A DNA stretch of 64,000 nucleotides from Streptomyces sp. JH34 (GCF_029428875.1 NZ_JAJSOO010000001.1:2604001-2668000), one strand, 5' to 3'. Numbered from the stretch's first letter, positions 35,251-44,928 are shown. Notes: a model not told the origin generated them from the sequence alone. Made by a program: numbers and translations.

Positions 35251-35933
35251 CTCCCACCGGCTCCCTGCTCGCCGCCCACGACCTCCACAAGACCTACGGC
35301 TCGACCCCCGCGCTCGACGGCGCCTCGTTCTCCGTCCACCCCGGCGAGGTCGTCGCCGTCATGGGCCCGTCCGGCTCCGGCAAGTCGACCCTGCTGCACT
35401 GTCTCGCCGGGATCGTCACCCCCGACTCGGGCACCGTGACCTACGGCGGCCGCGAGCTGTCCGCGATGTCCGACGCCGAGCGCAGCGCCCTGCGCCGCAG
35501 CGACTTCGGTTTCGTCTTCCAGTTCGGCCAGCTCGTCCCCGAACTGACCTGCGTCGAGAACGTCGCCCTGCCGCTCCGCCTCGACGGCGTCAAGCGGAAG
35601 GAGGCCGAGCGCACCGCCCTGGAGTGGATGGAGCGCCTGGAGGTCGAGAACGTCGCCGCCCAGCGCCCCGGCGAGGTGTCCGGCGGGCAGGGCCAGCGCG
35701 TGGCCGTGGCCCGTGCCCTGGTGGCCACCCCCAGGGTGATCTTCGCCGACGAGCCGACGGGCGCGCTGGACTCCCTCAACGGCGAGCGGGTCATGGAACT
35801 GCTCACCGAGTCCGCGCGCACCGCCGGCACCGCCGTCGTGCTCGTGACCCACGAGGCGCGCGTGGCCGCGTACTCGGACCGCGACGTCGTCGTGCGCGAC
35901 GGCCGCTGCCGGGACCTGGAGCACGCCGTATGA
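35247..35933 (+). CDS. ABC transporter ATP-binding protein (MacB/LolD type)
   Basis: 228 residues with Walker A GPSGSGKST, Q-loop QFGQLVPELT, signature VSGGQGQRVAVARAL, Walker B VIFADEP and H-loop VTHE. It belongs to the LolD/MacB/FtsE branch that powers FtsX-type permeases. GTG 35247 overlaps the PadR stop. Confidence 0.93.
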   Translation: MTPTGSLLAAHDLHKTYGSTPALDGASFSVHPGEVVAVMGPSGSGKSTLLHCLAGIVTPDSGTVTYGGRELSAMSDAERSALRRSDFGFVFQFGQLVPELTCVENVALPLRLDGVKRKEAERTALEWMERLEVENVAAQRPGEVSGGQGQRVAVARALVATPRVIFADEPTGALDSLNGERVMELLTESARTAGTAVVLVTHEARVAAYSDRDVVVRDGRCRDLEHAV

Positions 35934-38266
35934 CCTGGCTGCGCGACCTCGGCCTCGGCCTGCGCTTCGCCGCCGCGGGCGGGCGTGAGGGCTGGGCGCG
36001 GACCGCGCTGACCGCCGTCGGGGTGGGACTGGGAGTGGCACTGCTGCTGGCAGCGGCGTCCGTGCCCCATCTGCTCGACCAGCGCTCCTCGCGCGACCAG
36101 GCCCGTGCCGAGGTCCCGGCGTCGCGCGACGCCGACGTCCCGAAGTCGGACACCACGGTCCTGCGGGTCAACGCGGCGACGACGTACCGGGGCCGGACGG
36201 TCGGCGGGTTCCTGATGCGCGCGGAGGGGGCACACCCGGCTGTGCCGCCCGGGGTCGATGCCTTCCCCGGACCCGGCGAGATGGCGGCCTCGCCCGCCCT
36301 CCGCGAGTTGCTGGCCTCTCCCGGCGGTGCGCTCCTCAGGGAACGGCTGCCGTACCGGGTCACCTCGACGATCGCGGACACCGGTCTGCGCTCCCCGCAC
36401 GAGCTGTACTTCTACGTGGGCAGCGACTCACTGACCCGCGACGCCGGCGGGCACCGGCTGGCCGGCTACGGCGACGACACCCCGGGCGAACCGCTCACAC
36501 CCGTCCTGGTCGTCCTCGTCATCCTGATCTGCGTCGTACTGCTGGCGCCCGTCGCGATCTTCATCGCCACCGCCGTGCGGTTCGGCGGCGAGCGCCGCGA
36601 CCGCCGGCTCGCCGCCCTCCGCCTGGTGGGCACCGACATCCGGACGACACGCCGGATCGCGGCGGGCGAGGCGCTGTTCGGCTCGCTGCTGGGACTGCTG
36701 GCGGGGCTGGTGTTCTTCCTGGTGGGCCGCGGATTCGTCGGCGACATCGAGCTGTGGAACCTCAGCGTCTTCCCGTCCGACCTCACCCCCGCACCCTGGC
36801 AGGCCGCACTCATCGCCGTGGCGGTGCCGCTGTGCGCCGTGCTCATCACACTGGTCGCCATGCGCGCGGTGGCCGTCGAACCGCTGGGTGTCATGCGCGG
36901 CACGGGCAACCGCCGGCGCCGCGTCTGGTGGCGTCTGCTGGTGCCGGCCCTGGGCCTGACCGTCCTGGGACTGACGGGCAGGGTCGAGGCAGACATGACC
37001 GTCAACCCGTATCCGATCGCCGCCGGTGCCGTACTCGTCCTGTTCGGGCTCGCGCTGCTGCTGCCCTGGCTGCTCGAGGCCTGTGTGAGCAGGCTGCACG
37101 GCGGTCCGCTGCCCTGGCAGCTGGCGGTGCGCCGGCTTCAGTTGAACAGCGGCGCGGCGTCCCGGGCCGTCAGCGGCATCACCGTCGCCGTCGCCGGCGC
37201 GGTGGCCCTCCAGATGCTGTTCGCGGCGGTCGGCGACGAGTTCCGGACGATGACGGGCCAGGACCCCTCGCGCGCCCGGTTCCACACCTCCTCGGAGGTG
37301 GTCACCGGCGAAGCCGCCGCCCGGACCATCGAGGAGTTCCGGGCCACCGAGGGGGTGGAACGCGTCATCGGCACGGTCGAGACCTACGTGGTCAGGCCGG
37401 GGACGTTCGGGGAGAACGAGGTCACGCCCACCACCTCCCTGACCGTCGGCGACTGCGGCACCCTGAAGGAGCTCGCCGAGATCCGTTCCTGCAAGGAGGG
37501 CGACGCCTTCGTCGTCCACCCCCGGGGCGACAAGGAGCTGAGCGACTGGGTCGACGAGACCGCGCGCAAGGGCGAGGAGATCGAGCTCAACTCCTCCGTC
37601 GAATGGGACCCGGGGGCCGAGTCGGTGCGGTGGACCCTGCCCGCGGACGCGGCCACGGTCACGACGAGCCGCGACCCGATCGGCGAGGAGCACTCGGGCA
37701 TCATGGCGACGGTCGGCGCCGTCGACCCCCGCAGCCTGCCGAGCGCCCGGACGATCGCCCAGATCAAGGTCGACGACGGCGTGGAGGACGTCTCCGAGTA
37801 CGTACGGAACACGGCGGCCCGGATCGACCCCGGCATGCGCGTCACCACCCTGGCCTCGACGGAACGCGACCGCCAGTACGCCAGCGTGCAGACGGGCCTG
37901 CGGTCCGGCGCGGTGGCGACGCTCCTCCTCATCGCCGCCTCGATGCTGATCTCGCAGCTGGAGCAGCTCCGGGAGCGGAAGCGGCTGCTGTCGGTCCTGG
38001 TCGCCTTCGGCACCAGGCGCGTCACCCTCGGCTGGTCGGTGCTCTGGCAGACCGCCGTGCCGATGACCGCCGGCCTCCTGGTCGCGATCGCGGGCGGTCT
38101 CGGACTCGGTGCCGCCATGACCTGGATGCTGGCCAAGACGGTGACCCGGTGGTCGCTGTTCCTGCCGATGGCGGGTGCGGGCGCGGCCCTCGTCGTGGCC
38201 GTGACCCTGCTCTCGCTCCCCCTTCTGTGGCGTCTGATGCGCCCGGACGGGCTGCGTACGGAGTGA
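35930..38266 (+). CDS. FtsX-like ABC permease
   Basis: 778 residues. It has two FtsX-type membrane blocks (segments near residues 25-45 and 195-345; then about 360-445 and 650-770) separated by large extracytoplasmic domains. ATGA overlap with the ATPase gene indicates one transport complex. Such streptomycete systems export peptide antibiotics or lipids, or act as mechanotransmitters; the PadR regulator suggests response to a small toxic compound. Confidence 0.88.
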   Translation: MTWLRDLGLGLRFAAAGGREGWARTALTAVGVGLGVALLLAAASVPHLLDQRSSRDQARAEVPASRDADVPKSDTTVLRVNAATTYRGRTVGGFLMRAEGAHPAVPPGVDAFPGPGEMAASPALRELLASPGGALLRERLPYRVTSTIADTGLRSPHELYFYVGSDSLTRDAGGHRLAGYGDDTPGEPLTPVLVVLVILICVVLLAPVAIFIATAVRFGGERRDRRLAALRLVGTDIRTTRRIAAGEALFGSLLGLLAGLVFFLVGRGFVGDIELWNLSVFPSDLTPAPWQAALIAVAVPLCAVLITLVAMRAVAVEPLGVMRGTGNRRRRVWWRLLVPALGLTVLGLTGRVEADMTVNPYPIAAGAVLVLFGLALLLPWLLEACVSRLHGGPLPWQLAVRRLQLNSGAASRAVSGITVAVAGAVALQMLFAAVGDEFRTMTGQDPSRARFHTSSEVVTGEAAARTIEEFRATEGVERVIGTVETYVVRPGTFGENEVTPTTSLTVGDCGTLKELAEIRSCKEGDAFVVHPRGDKELSDWVDETARKGEEIELNSSVEWDPGAESVRWTLPADAATVTTSRDPIGEEHSGIMATVGAVDPRSLPSARTIAQIKVDDGVEDVSEYVRNTAARIDPGMRVTTLASTERDRQYASVQTGLRSGAVATLLLIAASMLISQLEQLRERKRLLSVLVAFGTRRVTLGWSVLWQTAVPMTAGLLVAIAGGLGLGAAMTWMLAKTVTRWSLFLPMAGAGAALVVAVTLLSLPLLWRLMRPDGLRTE

Positions 38267-38317
38267 CACCCGAAGACTCCGAGTGAGCCGGAGGAGTGAG
38301 TGCGCCGGGGGGCGCAT

Positions 38318-39277
38318 TCACCCCTTCTCCGACATCCGTACCGGCAGCGTCCCCATGGCACCGCGCAGCGCGTCCGCCAGTTCCTCGAACTGCTCGTGCC
38401 GCGCCGAGCCCGTCCGCACGGCCAGCGCCACCCGCCGTGAAGGCGCCGGATCCGTGAAGTACCCGGTGGACAGGGCCTCGTTGCGCCCGGTCTCCACCGT
38501 CACCGCCGTGCGCGGCAGCAGGGTCACCCCCAGCCCGCCCGCGACGAGCTGCACCAGCGTGGAGAGCCCCGCCGCGGTCGTCGTCACCGGCGCCCCCGCC
38601 GTGCGCCCTGCCTCCCGGCAGATGTCCAGCGCCTGGTCGCGCAGGCAGTGGCCCTCGTCGAGCAGCAGCAACGGCAGGTCCCGGAGCGTCTCGCGCGGCA
38701 GGCCGGTGCGCCCCGCGAGAGGGTGTTCCTTCTCCATGACGAGCACGAAGTCCTCGTCGAACAGCGGCAGTTCCGTGACGCCCGGCACTCCGAGCGGCAC
38801 GGCGAGCAGCAGCAGGTCCAGCCGTCCGGCCGCCAGCCCCTCCAGCAGCGAGGAGGTCTGCTCCTCGTGGACCTGGAGGTCGAGGTCCGGGTAGCGCTCG
38901 TGGACCAGCCGCAGCACGGCCGGCAGCAGATACGGGGCCACCGTCGGAATCACACCGAGCCGGAGCACCCCGGTGAACGGCGCGCGTACCGCCTCGGCCT
39001 CCTCCATCAGCTCGCCGAGCGCCTCCAGCACCACCCGGCTCCGCACCGCGAGGCGCTCCCCCGCGGGCGTGAGCAGCACCTTGCGGGTCGTACGCTCGAT
39101 GAGCTGGACACCCAGTGCCACCTCGAGCGCGGACACCGCTCCGGAGAGTGCCGGCTGACTCATACCGATTGCTGCCGCCGCGTCCCGGAAGTGCAGATGT
39201 TCCGCCACGGCCGCGAAGGCGCGCAGCTGCGAGAGGCTGGGCTGCTTGACCCTATTGACCTGATTTACATACGCCAC
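38318..39277 (-). CDS. oxyR: OxyR-type LysR regulator of peroxide response
   Basis: 319 residues. The N-terminal LysR helix-turn-helix is SLSQLRAFAAVAEHLHFRDAAAAIGMSQPALSGAVSALE. The redox pair lies in GHCLRDQALDIC (Cys211 and Cys220), matching the peroxide-sensing cysteines of E. coli OxyR at the same eight-residue spacing. It is divergent from ahpCD with a full-length OxyR-type site between. GTG 39277 is the start; the frame reaching 40078 is antisense to ahpC. Confidence 0.95.
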   Translation of the reverse strand: MAYVNQVNRVKQPSLSQLRAFAAVAEHLHFRDAAAAIGMSQPALSGAVSALEVALGVQLIERTTRKVLLTPAGERLAVRSRVVLEALGELMEEAEAVRAPFTGVLRLGVIPTVAPYLLPAVLRLVHERYPDLDLQVHEEQTSSLLEGLAAGRLDLLLLAVPLGVPGVTELPLFDEDFVLVMEKEHPLAGRTGLPRETLRDLPLLLLDEGHCLRDQALDICREAGRTAGAPVTTTAAGLSTLVQLVAGGLGVTLLPRTAVTVETGRNEALSTGYFTDPAPSRRVALAVRTGSARHEQFEELADALRGAMGTLPVRMSEKG

Positions 39278-39279
39278 TG

Positions 39280-39316
39280 ATAGGCACCTCCGATCATCCC
39301 GACCGAGTGTAGCTAT
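39280..39316. promoter_or_regulatory. OxyR four-tetrad operator
   Basis: Four tetrads at exact 7-nt spacing: ATAG (39280), CGAT (39291), ACCG (39302), CTAT (39313), against the OxyR pattern ATAG-N7-CTAT-N7-ATAG-N7-CTAT. The outer two are perfect; the inner two match 3/4 and 2/4. It lies between oxyR and ahpC. Confidence 0.7.
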
Positions 39317-39409
39317 TTCCGCGATCAATGCACTGTGTGCCAAGGTGGGGGCAGTCCAACCCCCAGGAACGCCCTCAAAAGGGGAGTTCCTACGCAGCAA
39401 GGAGTGCGC

Positions 39410-39964
39410 GTGCTCACTGTCGGTGACAAGTTCCCCGAGTTCGACCTGACCGCTTGTGTGTCGCTGGAGAGCGGCAAGGAGTTCGAGCAGATCAACCACA
39501 AGACCTACGAGGGTCAGTGGAAGATCGTCTTCGCGTGGCCGAAGGACTTCACCTTCGTGTGCCCCACCGAGATCGCCGCCTTCGGCAAGCTGAACGACGA
39601 GTTCGCCGACCGTGACGCGCAGGTCCTGGGCTTCTCCGGCGACTCCGAGTTCGTGCACCACGCCTGGCGCAAGGACCACCCGGACCTGACCGACCTGCCC
39701 TTCCCGATGCTGGCCGACTCGAAGCACGAGCTCATGCGTGACCTCGGCATCGAGGGCGAGGACGGCTTCGCCCAGCGCGCCGTCTTCATCGTCGACCAGA
39801 ACAACGAGATCCAGTTCACGATGGTGACCGCCGGTTCCGTGGGCCGTAACCCCAAGGAGGTCCTGCGGGTCCTCGACGCCCTGCAGACCGACGAGCTCTG
39901 CCCCTGCAACTGGACCAAGGGCGAGAACACCCTCGACCCGGTCGCCCTCCTCTCCGGCGAGTGA
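39410..39964 (+). CDS. ahpC: Alkyl hydroperoxide reductase, peroxiredoxin AhpC
   Basis: 184 residues of a 2-Cys peroxiredoxin, AhpE/TSA-like. The peroxidatic Cys51 is in DFTFVCPTE; resolving cysteines are in DELCPCNW (164, 166). It reduces H2O2 and organic peroxides, with AhpD as its reductant in actinobacteria. GTG 39410 has AAGGAG five bases upstream. Expression is expected to be induced by oxidised OxyR. Confidence 0.96.
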   Translation: MLTVGDKFPEFDLTACVSLESGKEFEQINHKTYEGQWKIVFAWPKDFTFVCPTEIAAFGKLNDEFADRDAQVLGFSGDSEFVHHAWRKDHPDLTDLPFPMLADSKHELMRDLGIEGEDGFAQRAVFIVDQNNEIQFTMVTAGSVGRNPKEVLRVLDALQTDELCPCNWTKGENTLDPVALLSGE

Positions 39965-39976
39965 GCTGATACCGAC

Positions 39977-40513
39977 ATGGCACTCGACGAACTGAAGTCC
40001 GCCATACCGGACTTCGCCAAGGACCTGAAGCTGAACCTCGGTTCGGTCATCGGCAACAGCGAGCTCCCGCAGCAGCAACTGTGGGGCACCGTCCTGGCCT
40101 GCGCGATCGCCTCGCGTTCACCGAAGGTGCTGCGCGAGCTGGAGCCGGAGGCCAAGGCCAACCTCTCCGCCGAGGCGTACACCGCGGCGAAGTCGGCCGC
40201 GGCGATCATGGCGATGAACAACGTCTTCTACCGCACCCGGCACCTGCTGTCGGACCCCGAGTACGGGAACCTCCGTGCCGGCCTGCGGATGAACGTCATC
40301 GGCAAGCCGGGCGTGGAGAAGGTCGACTTCGAGCTGTGGTCGCTCGCCGTCTCCGCGATCAACGGCTGCGGCCAGTGCCTGGACTCGCACGAGCAGGTGC
40401 TGCGCAAGGCCGGTGTCGACCGTGAGACCGTCCAGGAAGCCGTCAAGATCGCTTCGGTGATCCAGGCGGTCGGCGTGACCCTCGACTCCGAGGCCGTGCT
40501 CGCCGGTCAGTGA
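39977..40513 (+). CDS. ahpD: Alkyl hydroperoxide reductase AhpD
   Basis: 178 residues, all-helical. The CxxC pair is Cys131/Cys134 in [11 protein letters not shown] with the proton-relay His138. It passes electrons from dihydrolipoamide to AhpC. Twelve bases separate it from ahpC; the operon ends at the terminator 21 bp downstream. Confidence 0.95.
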   Translation: MALDELKSAIPDFAKDLKLNLGSVIGNSELPQQQLWGTVLACAIASRSPKVLRELEPEAKANLSAEAYTAAKSAAAIMAMNNVFYRTRHLLSDPEYGNLRAGLRMNVIGKPGVEKVDFELWSLAVSAINGCGQCLDSHEQVLRKAGVDRETVQEAVKIASVIQAVGVTLDSEAVLAGQ

Positions 40514-40533
40514 CCCGCAGTACATTTGTACGG

Positions 40534-40573
40534 GAAGGGCCCCGTCGACGACCGACCGTCGACGGGGCCCTTC
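40534..40573 (+). terminator. Terminator of ahpCD
   Basis: GAAGGGCCCCGTCGAC / GTCGACGGGGCCCTTC, a 16-bp perfect stem with an 8-nt loop, followed by TTCGTG. Confidence 0.9.
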
Positions 40574-40636
40574 TTCGTGTCCGCGTCCGGCGCGGGAAGG
40601 GCCCGGCCGCCTCCCCGGCGTCCGGGCCGCCGTGTC

Positions 40637-42043
40637 CTACTGCTTCCGGTCGTCCGGCGACCGGTCCGCGCCCTCGCCGCCGCGGTCGTCCGCGGCTCCG
40701 GCCACCGGGGCGTCCGCAGGGGCCGGAGGCTGCTTCGGCGGCACGGCCGAGAGAGCGGTGGCGCCGTGCGGCCCGGGCCCCTGGAGCGCGGCCGGGTCCT
40801 GCCCGTACGAACGCAGATAGCCGACCACCGTGTTGGTCACCGCCACCAAGGGCACGGCGACGACGGCGCCGCCGATCCCGGCGATCATGCCGCCGGCCGC
40901 GACCGACAGCACCACGGCCAGCGGATGGACGCGTACGGCCCGGCCGAGGATGAAGGGCTGCAGGATGTGGCCCTCGATCTGCTGCACGGCGAGGACCACG
41001 ATCAGCACCATCAGGGCGGTGAACACGCCCTGGGTGACGAGTGCGACGACCACGGCGAGAGCGCCGGAGACCACGGCGCCGACCAGCGGGATGAAGGCGA
41101 AGAGGAAGATGAAGACGGCGAGCGGGACCGCCATCGGCACGTCGAGGAAGTAGATCCCGAGCCCGATGAAGATCGCGTCGATCAGGGCGACGATCACCGT
41201 GCCCCGCACGTAGGCCGTCAGCGTCCGCCAGGCACGCGGCCCGGCGCCCGCGACACCCGGCCTGGCCTGGGCCGGCACGAGCTTGAGCACCCACTGCCAG
41301 ATGCGCTTGCCGTCGTACAGCAGGAAGAGCGTCGAGAACATCGCCAGCAGCAGCCCGGTGAGGACCTCGACCATCACGGTGACACCCTGGAGCCCGGCGG
41401 AGGTGATCTCCTCGGTGTTGGTGCCGATGGTGTCACTGAGGTTCTTGGCGATGTCGTTGATCTGCGACTCGGTGACGTGGAACGGGCTGTCCAGGAGCCA
41501 GCGCTTCAGCTCGTCGATGCCGTCACGGACGCGGTCGGACAGCGTGTCCAGATTGTCCATCACCTGCCACACCACGAACCAGCCGACCAGGCCCATGATC
41601 ACGAAGCCGAGAACGGCGGTCACCGCGGTGGCGAGCCCGCGCGGCAGCCCGAGCCGCCTCAGACGCACGACGGTCGGCTGGAGCAGCGCCGTCACCAGCA
41701 GGGCGGCGACGAAGGCCAGGACGACCAGCTGGATGGCGCTGATGACGCGCATCAGGATCCATAGCGTGCCCGCCAGGACCAGCAGCCGCCAGCCCGCCTC
41801 GGCCGCGACGCGCATCCCCCAGGGGATCGCGGAGACCGGGTCGGGTCTCGCCGCCACGGCGGGGGCGTACGCGGGCGGGCGCGGCACCTGTTCGGTGGCC
41901 ACCGTGGAGATCGTCGACGACGAGACGCTCACGGCGTTCTCGTCGGCCCGGCGTTCGTCCTCGGCGCGGCGTTCTTCCAGTCGCGCCCCGATCTCGGTGA
42001 GTTCGGCGCCCAGCCGACCGAGCCACCCCGGAAGTTTTGACAT
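40637..42043 (-). CDS. AI-2E family transporter
   Basis: 468 residues. A disordered N-terminal 70 residues is followed by seven to eight membrane helices with the family blocks LLVTALLQPTVVRLRRLGLPRGLATAV and VPLAVFIFLFAFIPLVGAVVSGALAVVVALVTQGVFTALMVLIVVLAVQQIEGHILQPFILGRAVRVHPLAVVLSVAAGG. Family members were named for AI-2 export (TqsA); others are Na+/H+ antiporters, so substrate is open. ATG 42043 starts MSKLPGWLG. It follows the SLT gene, separated by a terminator. Confidence 0.87.
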   Translation of the reverse strand: MSKLPGWLGRLGAELTEIGARLEERRAEDERRADENAVSVSSSTISTVATEQVPRPPAYAPAVAARPDPVSAIPWGMRVAAEAGWRLLVLAGTLWILMRVISAIQLVVLAFVAALLVTALLQPTVVRLRRLGLPRGLATAVTAVLGFVIMGLVGWFVVWQVMDNLDTLSDRVRDGIDELKRWLLDSPFHVTESQINDIAKNLSDTIGTNTEEITSAGLQGVTVMVEVLTGLLLAMFSTLFLLYDGKRIWQWVLKLVPAQARPGVAGAGPRAWRTLTAYVRGTVIVALIDAIFIGLGIYFLDVPMAVPLAVFIFLFAFIPLVGAVVSGALAVVVALVTQGVFTALMVLIVVLAVQQIEGHILQPFILGRAVRVHPLAVVLSVAAGGMIAGIGGAVVAVPLVAVTNTVVGYLRSYGQDPAALQGPGPHGATALSAVPPKQPPAPADAPVAGAADDRGGEGADRSPDDRKQ

Positions 42044-42110
42044 GGATCGTTCCCTTCCCCCGTTCGCTCCCCGCACGCCCCCGGAGATGTCCGGATCGAC
42101 CGTACACGCG

Positions 42111-42145
42111 AGATGCCCCGCACCGTGGAGCGGTGCGGGGCATCT
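42111..42145 (-). terminator. Terminator after the SLT gene
   Basis: AGATGCCCCGCACCG / CGGTGCGGGGCATCT, a 15-bp perfect stem with a 5-nt loop. Confidence 0.9.
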
Positions 42146-42174
42146 CGAAGTCGGTCGCTGGACCTCGCGGGGTC

Positions 42175-42879
42175 CTAGTACCAGTGGTTGGCCTGCCAGA
42201 ACGACCAGGCGCCGCACGGGCTGCCGTAGCGGCCGTCCATGTAGCTGAGGCCCCACTTGATCTGGGTGGCCGGGTTGGTCTGCCAGTCGGCGCCGGCGGA
42301 CGACATCTTGGAGCCGGGCAGCGCCTGCACGAGACCGTAGGCCCCGGACGACGGGTTGCTCGCCCGGTAGTTCCAGGTCGACTCGTGGTTCACGATGTTG
42401 CTGAAGCACTGGAACTGGTCGCCGGGGATCATCTGCCGGGCCATCGCCTGTACTTCGGCCACCGAGTAGGAGCCCTGTGCCGAGAAGGACGAGGCGTCGC
42501 GGACGGAGGACCGGCTCGCACGCTCGGCCTCCTTCTCCTTGGCCTCGCGCTCCGCCTCCAGCTTGTCCTCGGCCGCCTGCTTCTTGGACTTGGCGTCCTT
42601 GGCGGCCTGGATGCGGGCCGTCTCCTCGGCCGACTTCTTCGCCGCCGCGTCGGCCGCGGACGCCTGGGCGTCGGCCTGCTGCGTCAGCGAAGCGGTCTGG
42701 ACCTGGGCCTGCTGGCCCGCGGGGATGTCTGCGAGCAGCGTGGTGTCGGCTGCGGCCGCCTCGAAGTTGTTGTCGTCGACAGCGGGAGTGCTGCCCGACG
42801 CAACGCCTACGACGGCGCCAACGGTGGTGACCGCGGTGGCAGATGCCACGGCGAACCCCCGGACCGAGATCCGGCTCAC
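42175..42879 (-). CDS. Secreted transglycosylase-like (SLT/lysozyme-fold) protein
   Basis: 234 residues. Signal peptide (VSRISVRGFAVASATAVTTVGAVVGVASG), then an Ala/Lys/Glu coiled-coil region (about 60-130), then a C-terminal lysozyme-like domain: QFQCFSNIVNHESTWNYRASNPSSGAYGLVQALPGSKM, with the Glu of NHESTW as catalytic candidate, ending YMDGRYGSPCGAWSFWQANHWY. It likely cleaves peptidoglycan outside the cell. GTG 42879 has AAGGA six bases upstream; an ATG six codons earlier is the alternative. A long untranslated leader precedes it. Confidence 0.87.
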   Translation of the reverse strand: MSRISVRGFAVASATAVTTVGAVVGVASGSTPAVDDNNFEAAAADTTLLADIPAGQQAQVQTASLTQQADAQASAADAAAKKSAEETARIQAAKDAKSKKQAAEDKLEAEREAKEKEAERASRSSVRDASSFSAQGSYSVAEVQAMARQMIPGDQFQCFSNIVNHESTWNYRASNPSSGAYGLVQALPGSKMSSAGADWQTNPATQIKWGLSYMDGRYGSPCGAWSFWQANHWY

Positions 42880-43268
42880 ATGGTGTCCTTCCAGCATCGC
42901 CCGCTTAGGTGACCTCGCGGGCGCAATCGTGCCCCCTGACACTGGCCTCCCTACTGCTTGGGTCACGGGAGGCACGGGCCCGGTGGGCGCTCCCTCACGG
43001 GAGCGCCACGTGGTACTCGCGGGCGGCATACGGACGGCGATTGTTGAGTTGTGTGGTGCGTGGCGCCTCTGGAGGTGCCCAAGTGCCGTATGCGGGGCCT
43101 GACGGAAGCAAGACTCTGCCGGAAGGACACGGCGCGTTGCAATTCTGTGTTGCGTGTGAAAGCTCACACCCCGTTTGGCGCACAACTTTTTCGGAAATGA
43201 CGGCGCAACACGATGCCGCCCGGCTAAGCTCCTTCGCTCGCCGGGCGGCATCTACGGGACGTTCAGGG
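42880..43268. other. 389-bp leader/intergenic region with three inverted repeats
   Basis: No coding sequence is supported. It holds CGCCCGC/GCGGGCG (42898-42923), a 9-bp hairpin GGCGCTCCC/GGGAGCGCC with a TCAC loop (42986-43007), and GTGTGAAAGCTCACAC (about 43155-43170). On the minus strand these would lie in the mRNA leader of the SLT gene. Confidence 0.55.
43212..43252 (-). terminator. Terminator after phoH
   Basis: GATGCCGCCCGGC / GCCGGGCGGCATC, a 13-bp perfect stem, 17 bp past the PhoH stop. Confidence 0.8.
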
Positions 43269-44591
43269 TCAGATGTGGCCGTCCTCCAGCATTTCGGTCA
43301 CCAGCGCGGCGATCTGCGAACGCTCGGACCGGGTGAGCGTGACGTGCGCGAAGAGCGGATGCCCCTTCAGCTTCTCGACCACGGCGACGACTCCGTCGTA
43401 CCGGCCGACCCTGAGGTTGTCCCGCTGCGCCACGTCGTGGGTGAGCACCACCCGCGAATTCGCCCCGATGCGGGACAGGACGGTCAGCAGGACGTTCCGC
43501 TCCAGGGACTGCGCCTCGTCCACGATCACGAACGCGTCGTGGAGTGAACGGCCCCGGATGTGGGTGAGCGGCAGGACCTCCAGCATCCCGCGCCCGAGCA
43601 CCTCTTCGATGACCTCGCGCCCGGCGACCGCCGACAGCGTGTCGAAGACGGCCTGCGCCCAGGGGCTCATCTTCTCGGCCTCGCTGCCGGGGAGATAGCC
43701 GAGCTCCTGTCCGCCGACCGCGTACAGCGGCCGGAAGACCATCACCTTCTTGTGCTGCCGGCGCTCCAGCACCGCCTCCAGGCCCGCGCAGAGCGCCAGG
43801 GCCGACTTGCCGGTGCCCGCCCGGCCGCCCATGGACACGATCCCGATGTCCTGGTCCAGGAGCAGATCGAGCGCGATGCGCTGCTCGGCGCTGCGGCCGT
43901 GGATCCCGAAGGCCTCCCGGTCGCCGCGGACGAGGCGTACGTTGCCCTCGGCCGTGACCCTGCCGAGCGCCTTGCCGCGCTCGGACTGGAGGACCAGCCC
44001 GGTGTGCACGGGGTACTCGGAGGCTTCGGGGACGTACAGGCTCTCCTCGCCGAACAGCAGGTCGACCTGGTCCGCGGCGAGGGTCAGTTCCGCCATCCCC
44101 GTCCAGCCGGAGTCGGTGACGGCGAGTTCGGCGCGGTACTCCTCGGCCAGGAGGCCGACCGAGGACGCCTTGATCCGGAGCGGCAGGTCCTTGGAGACGA
44201 CGGTGACGTCGTACCCCTCGGCCTGCAGGTTGCGTGCGACCGCGAGGATCCGTGAGTCGTTGTCCCCCAACCGGTAGCCGGCGGGCAGGACGCCGGGATC
44301 GGAGTGGTTGAGTTCGACACGGAGCGACCCGCCCAGGTCCCCGAGCGGGATCGGGGCGTCCAGCCGGCCGTACCGGATCCGGAAGTCGTCCAGCAGGCGC
44401 AGGGCCTGCCGGGCGAAGTATCCGAGCTCGGGGTGGTGCCTTTTGGCCTCCAGCTCCGTGACCACGACGATCGGCAGCACGACTTCGTGCTCGTCGAACC
44501 GGGTCATGGCTTTGGGGTCGGCCAGCAGGACGCTGGTGTCGAGAACGTAGGTGCGCCTGTCGGGCATGCGGCGCTTGTTGCTGGTCACCAC
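43269..44591 (-). CDS. PhoH2-type protein: PIN domain fused to PhoH ATPase
   Basis: 440 residues. The N-terminal PIN domain ([41 protein letters not shown]...[12 protein letters not shown]) has the expected acidic residues. The C-terminal PhoH ATPase has Walker [12 protein letters not shown] and Walker [12 protein letters not shown]. PhoH2 proteins are ATP-dependent RNA helicase/RNases, and in mycobacteria belong to a toxin-antitoxin-like unit. The start is taken as the tandem GTG GTG at 44591/44588 ([13 protein letters not shown]); neither has a good Shine-Dalgarno, so it may be leaderless. Confidence 0.9.
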   Translation of the reverse strand: MVTSNKRRMPDRRTYVLDTSVLLADPKAMTRFDEHEVVLPIVVVTELEAKRHHPELGYFARQALRLLDDFRIRYGRLDAPIPLGDLGGSLRVELNHSDPGVLPAGYRLGDNDSRILAVARNLQAEGYDVTVVSKDLPLRIKASSVGLLAEEYRAELAVTDSGWTGMAELTLAADQVDLLFGEESLYVPEASEYPVHTGLVLQSERGKALGRVTAEGNVRLVRGDREAFGIHGRSAEQRIALDLLLDQDIGIVSMGGRAGTGKSALALCAGLEAVLERRQHKKVMVFRPLYAVGGQELGYLPGSEAEKMSPWAQAVFDTLSAVAGREVIEEVLGRGMLEVLPLTHIRGRSLHDAFVIVDEAQSLERNVLLTVLSRIGANSRVVLTHDVAQRDNLRVGRYDGVVAVVEKLKGHPLFAHVTLTRSERSQIAALVTEMLEDGHI

Positions 44592-44928
44592 GGAAGGACG
44601 TACCCCCTCGGACGAGGTCGGGGAGTGCGACGGAGGTCGCGGAACTTCCCGAAGGGAGAGGACGGACCGGGTTCGGGCCCCGTGCGCGGGCCGAACACCG
44701 GCTCTGCGCGTCGGCCGCACGGTGTGCGGTCCTTCGTGTGCAAAGGGCCTCCCGGGCGAGCGGGCTGGGTGCCGCTCACTTGGCTGCGACATCCGCCTGG
44801 TTACTGACCGGACGTCGACCTGAGAGCTGTATTCCCTCGAACACGCGAAGCCATGCCCCGGCCTGCGACAAGGTGCGTCCGGGCGCCGCCGCCGTCCTCC
44901 GGCCGCAAGGCCGGTACGCGGTGCGCCC
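44592..44928. other. Intergenic stretch upstream of phoH
   Basis: 337 bp. The only structured element I see is the CCGGCC-GCAA-GGCCGG hairpin at 44899-44914, 15 bp past the cis-prenyltransferase stop, which may terminate it. Confidence 0.5.
44899..44914 (-). terminator. GCAA-tetraloop hairpin after the cis-prenyltransferase
   Basis: CCGGCC / GGCCGG with a GCAA tetraloop; short but very stable. Confidence 0.45.

Noticed and set aside
39278..40078. Upstream extension of the oxyR frame
   Set aside because: Antisense to ahpC; the LysR helix-turn-helix begins right after GTG 39277.
43155..43170. CRP-like site GTGTGAAAGCTCACAC
   Set aside because: Half-sites are two bases closer than in CRP operators, so it is kept only as an inverted repeat.
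42880..43200. c-di-AMP (ydaO) riboswitch upstream of the SLT gene
   Set aside because: Expected from knowledge of streptomycete wall-hydrolase genes, but the conserved GAGCCGGGG-type core is not visible on the minus strand. A weak resemblance lies on the wrong strand.
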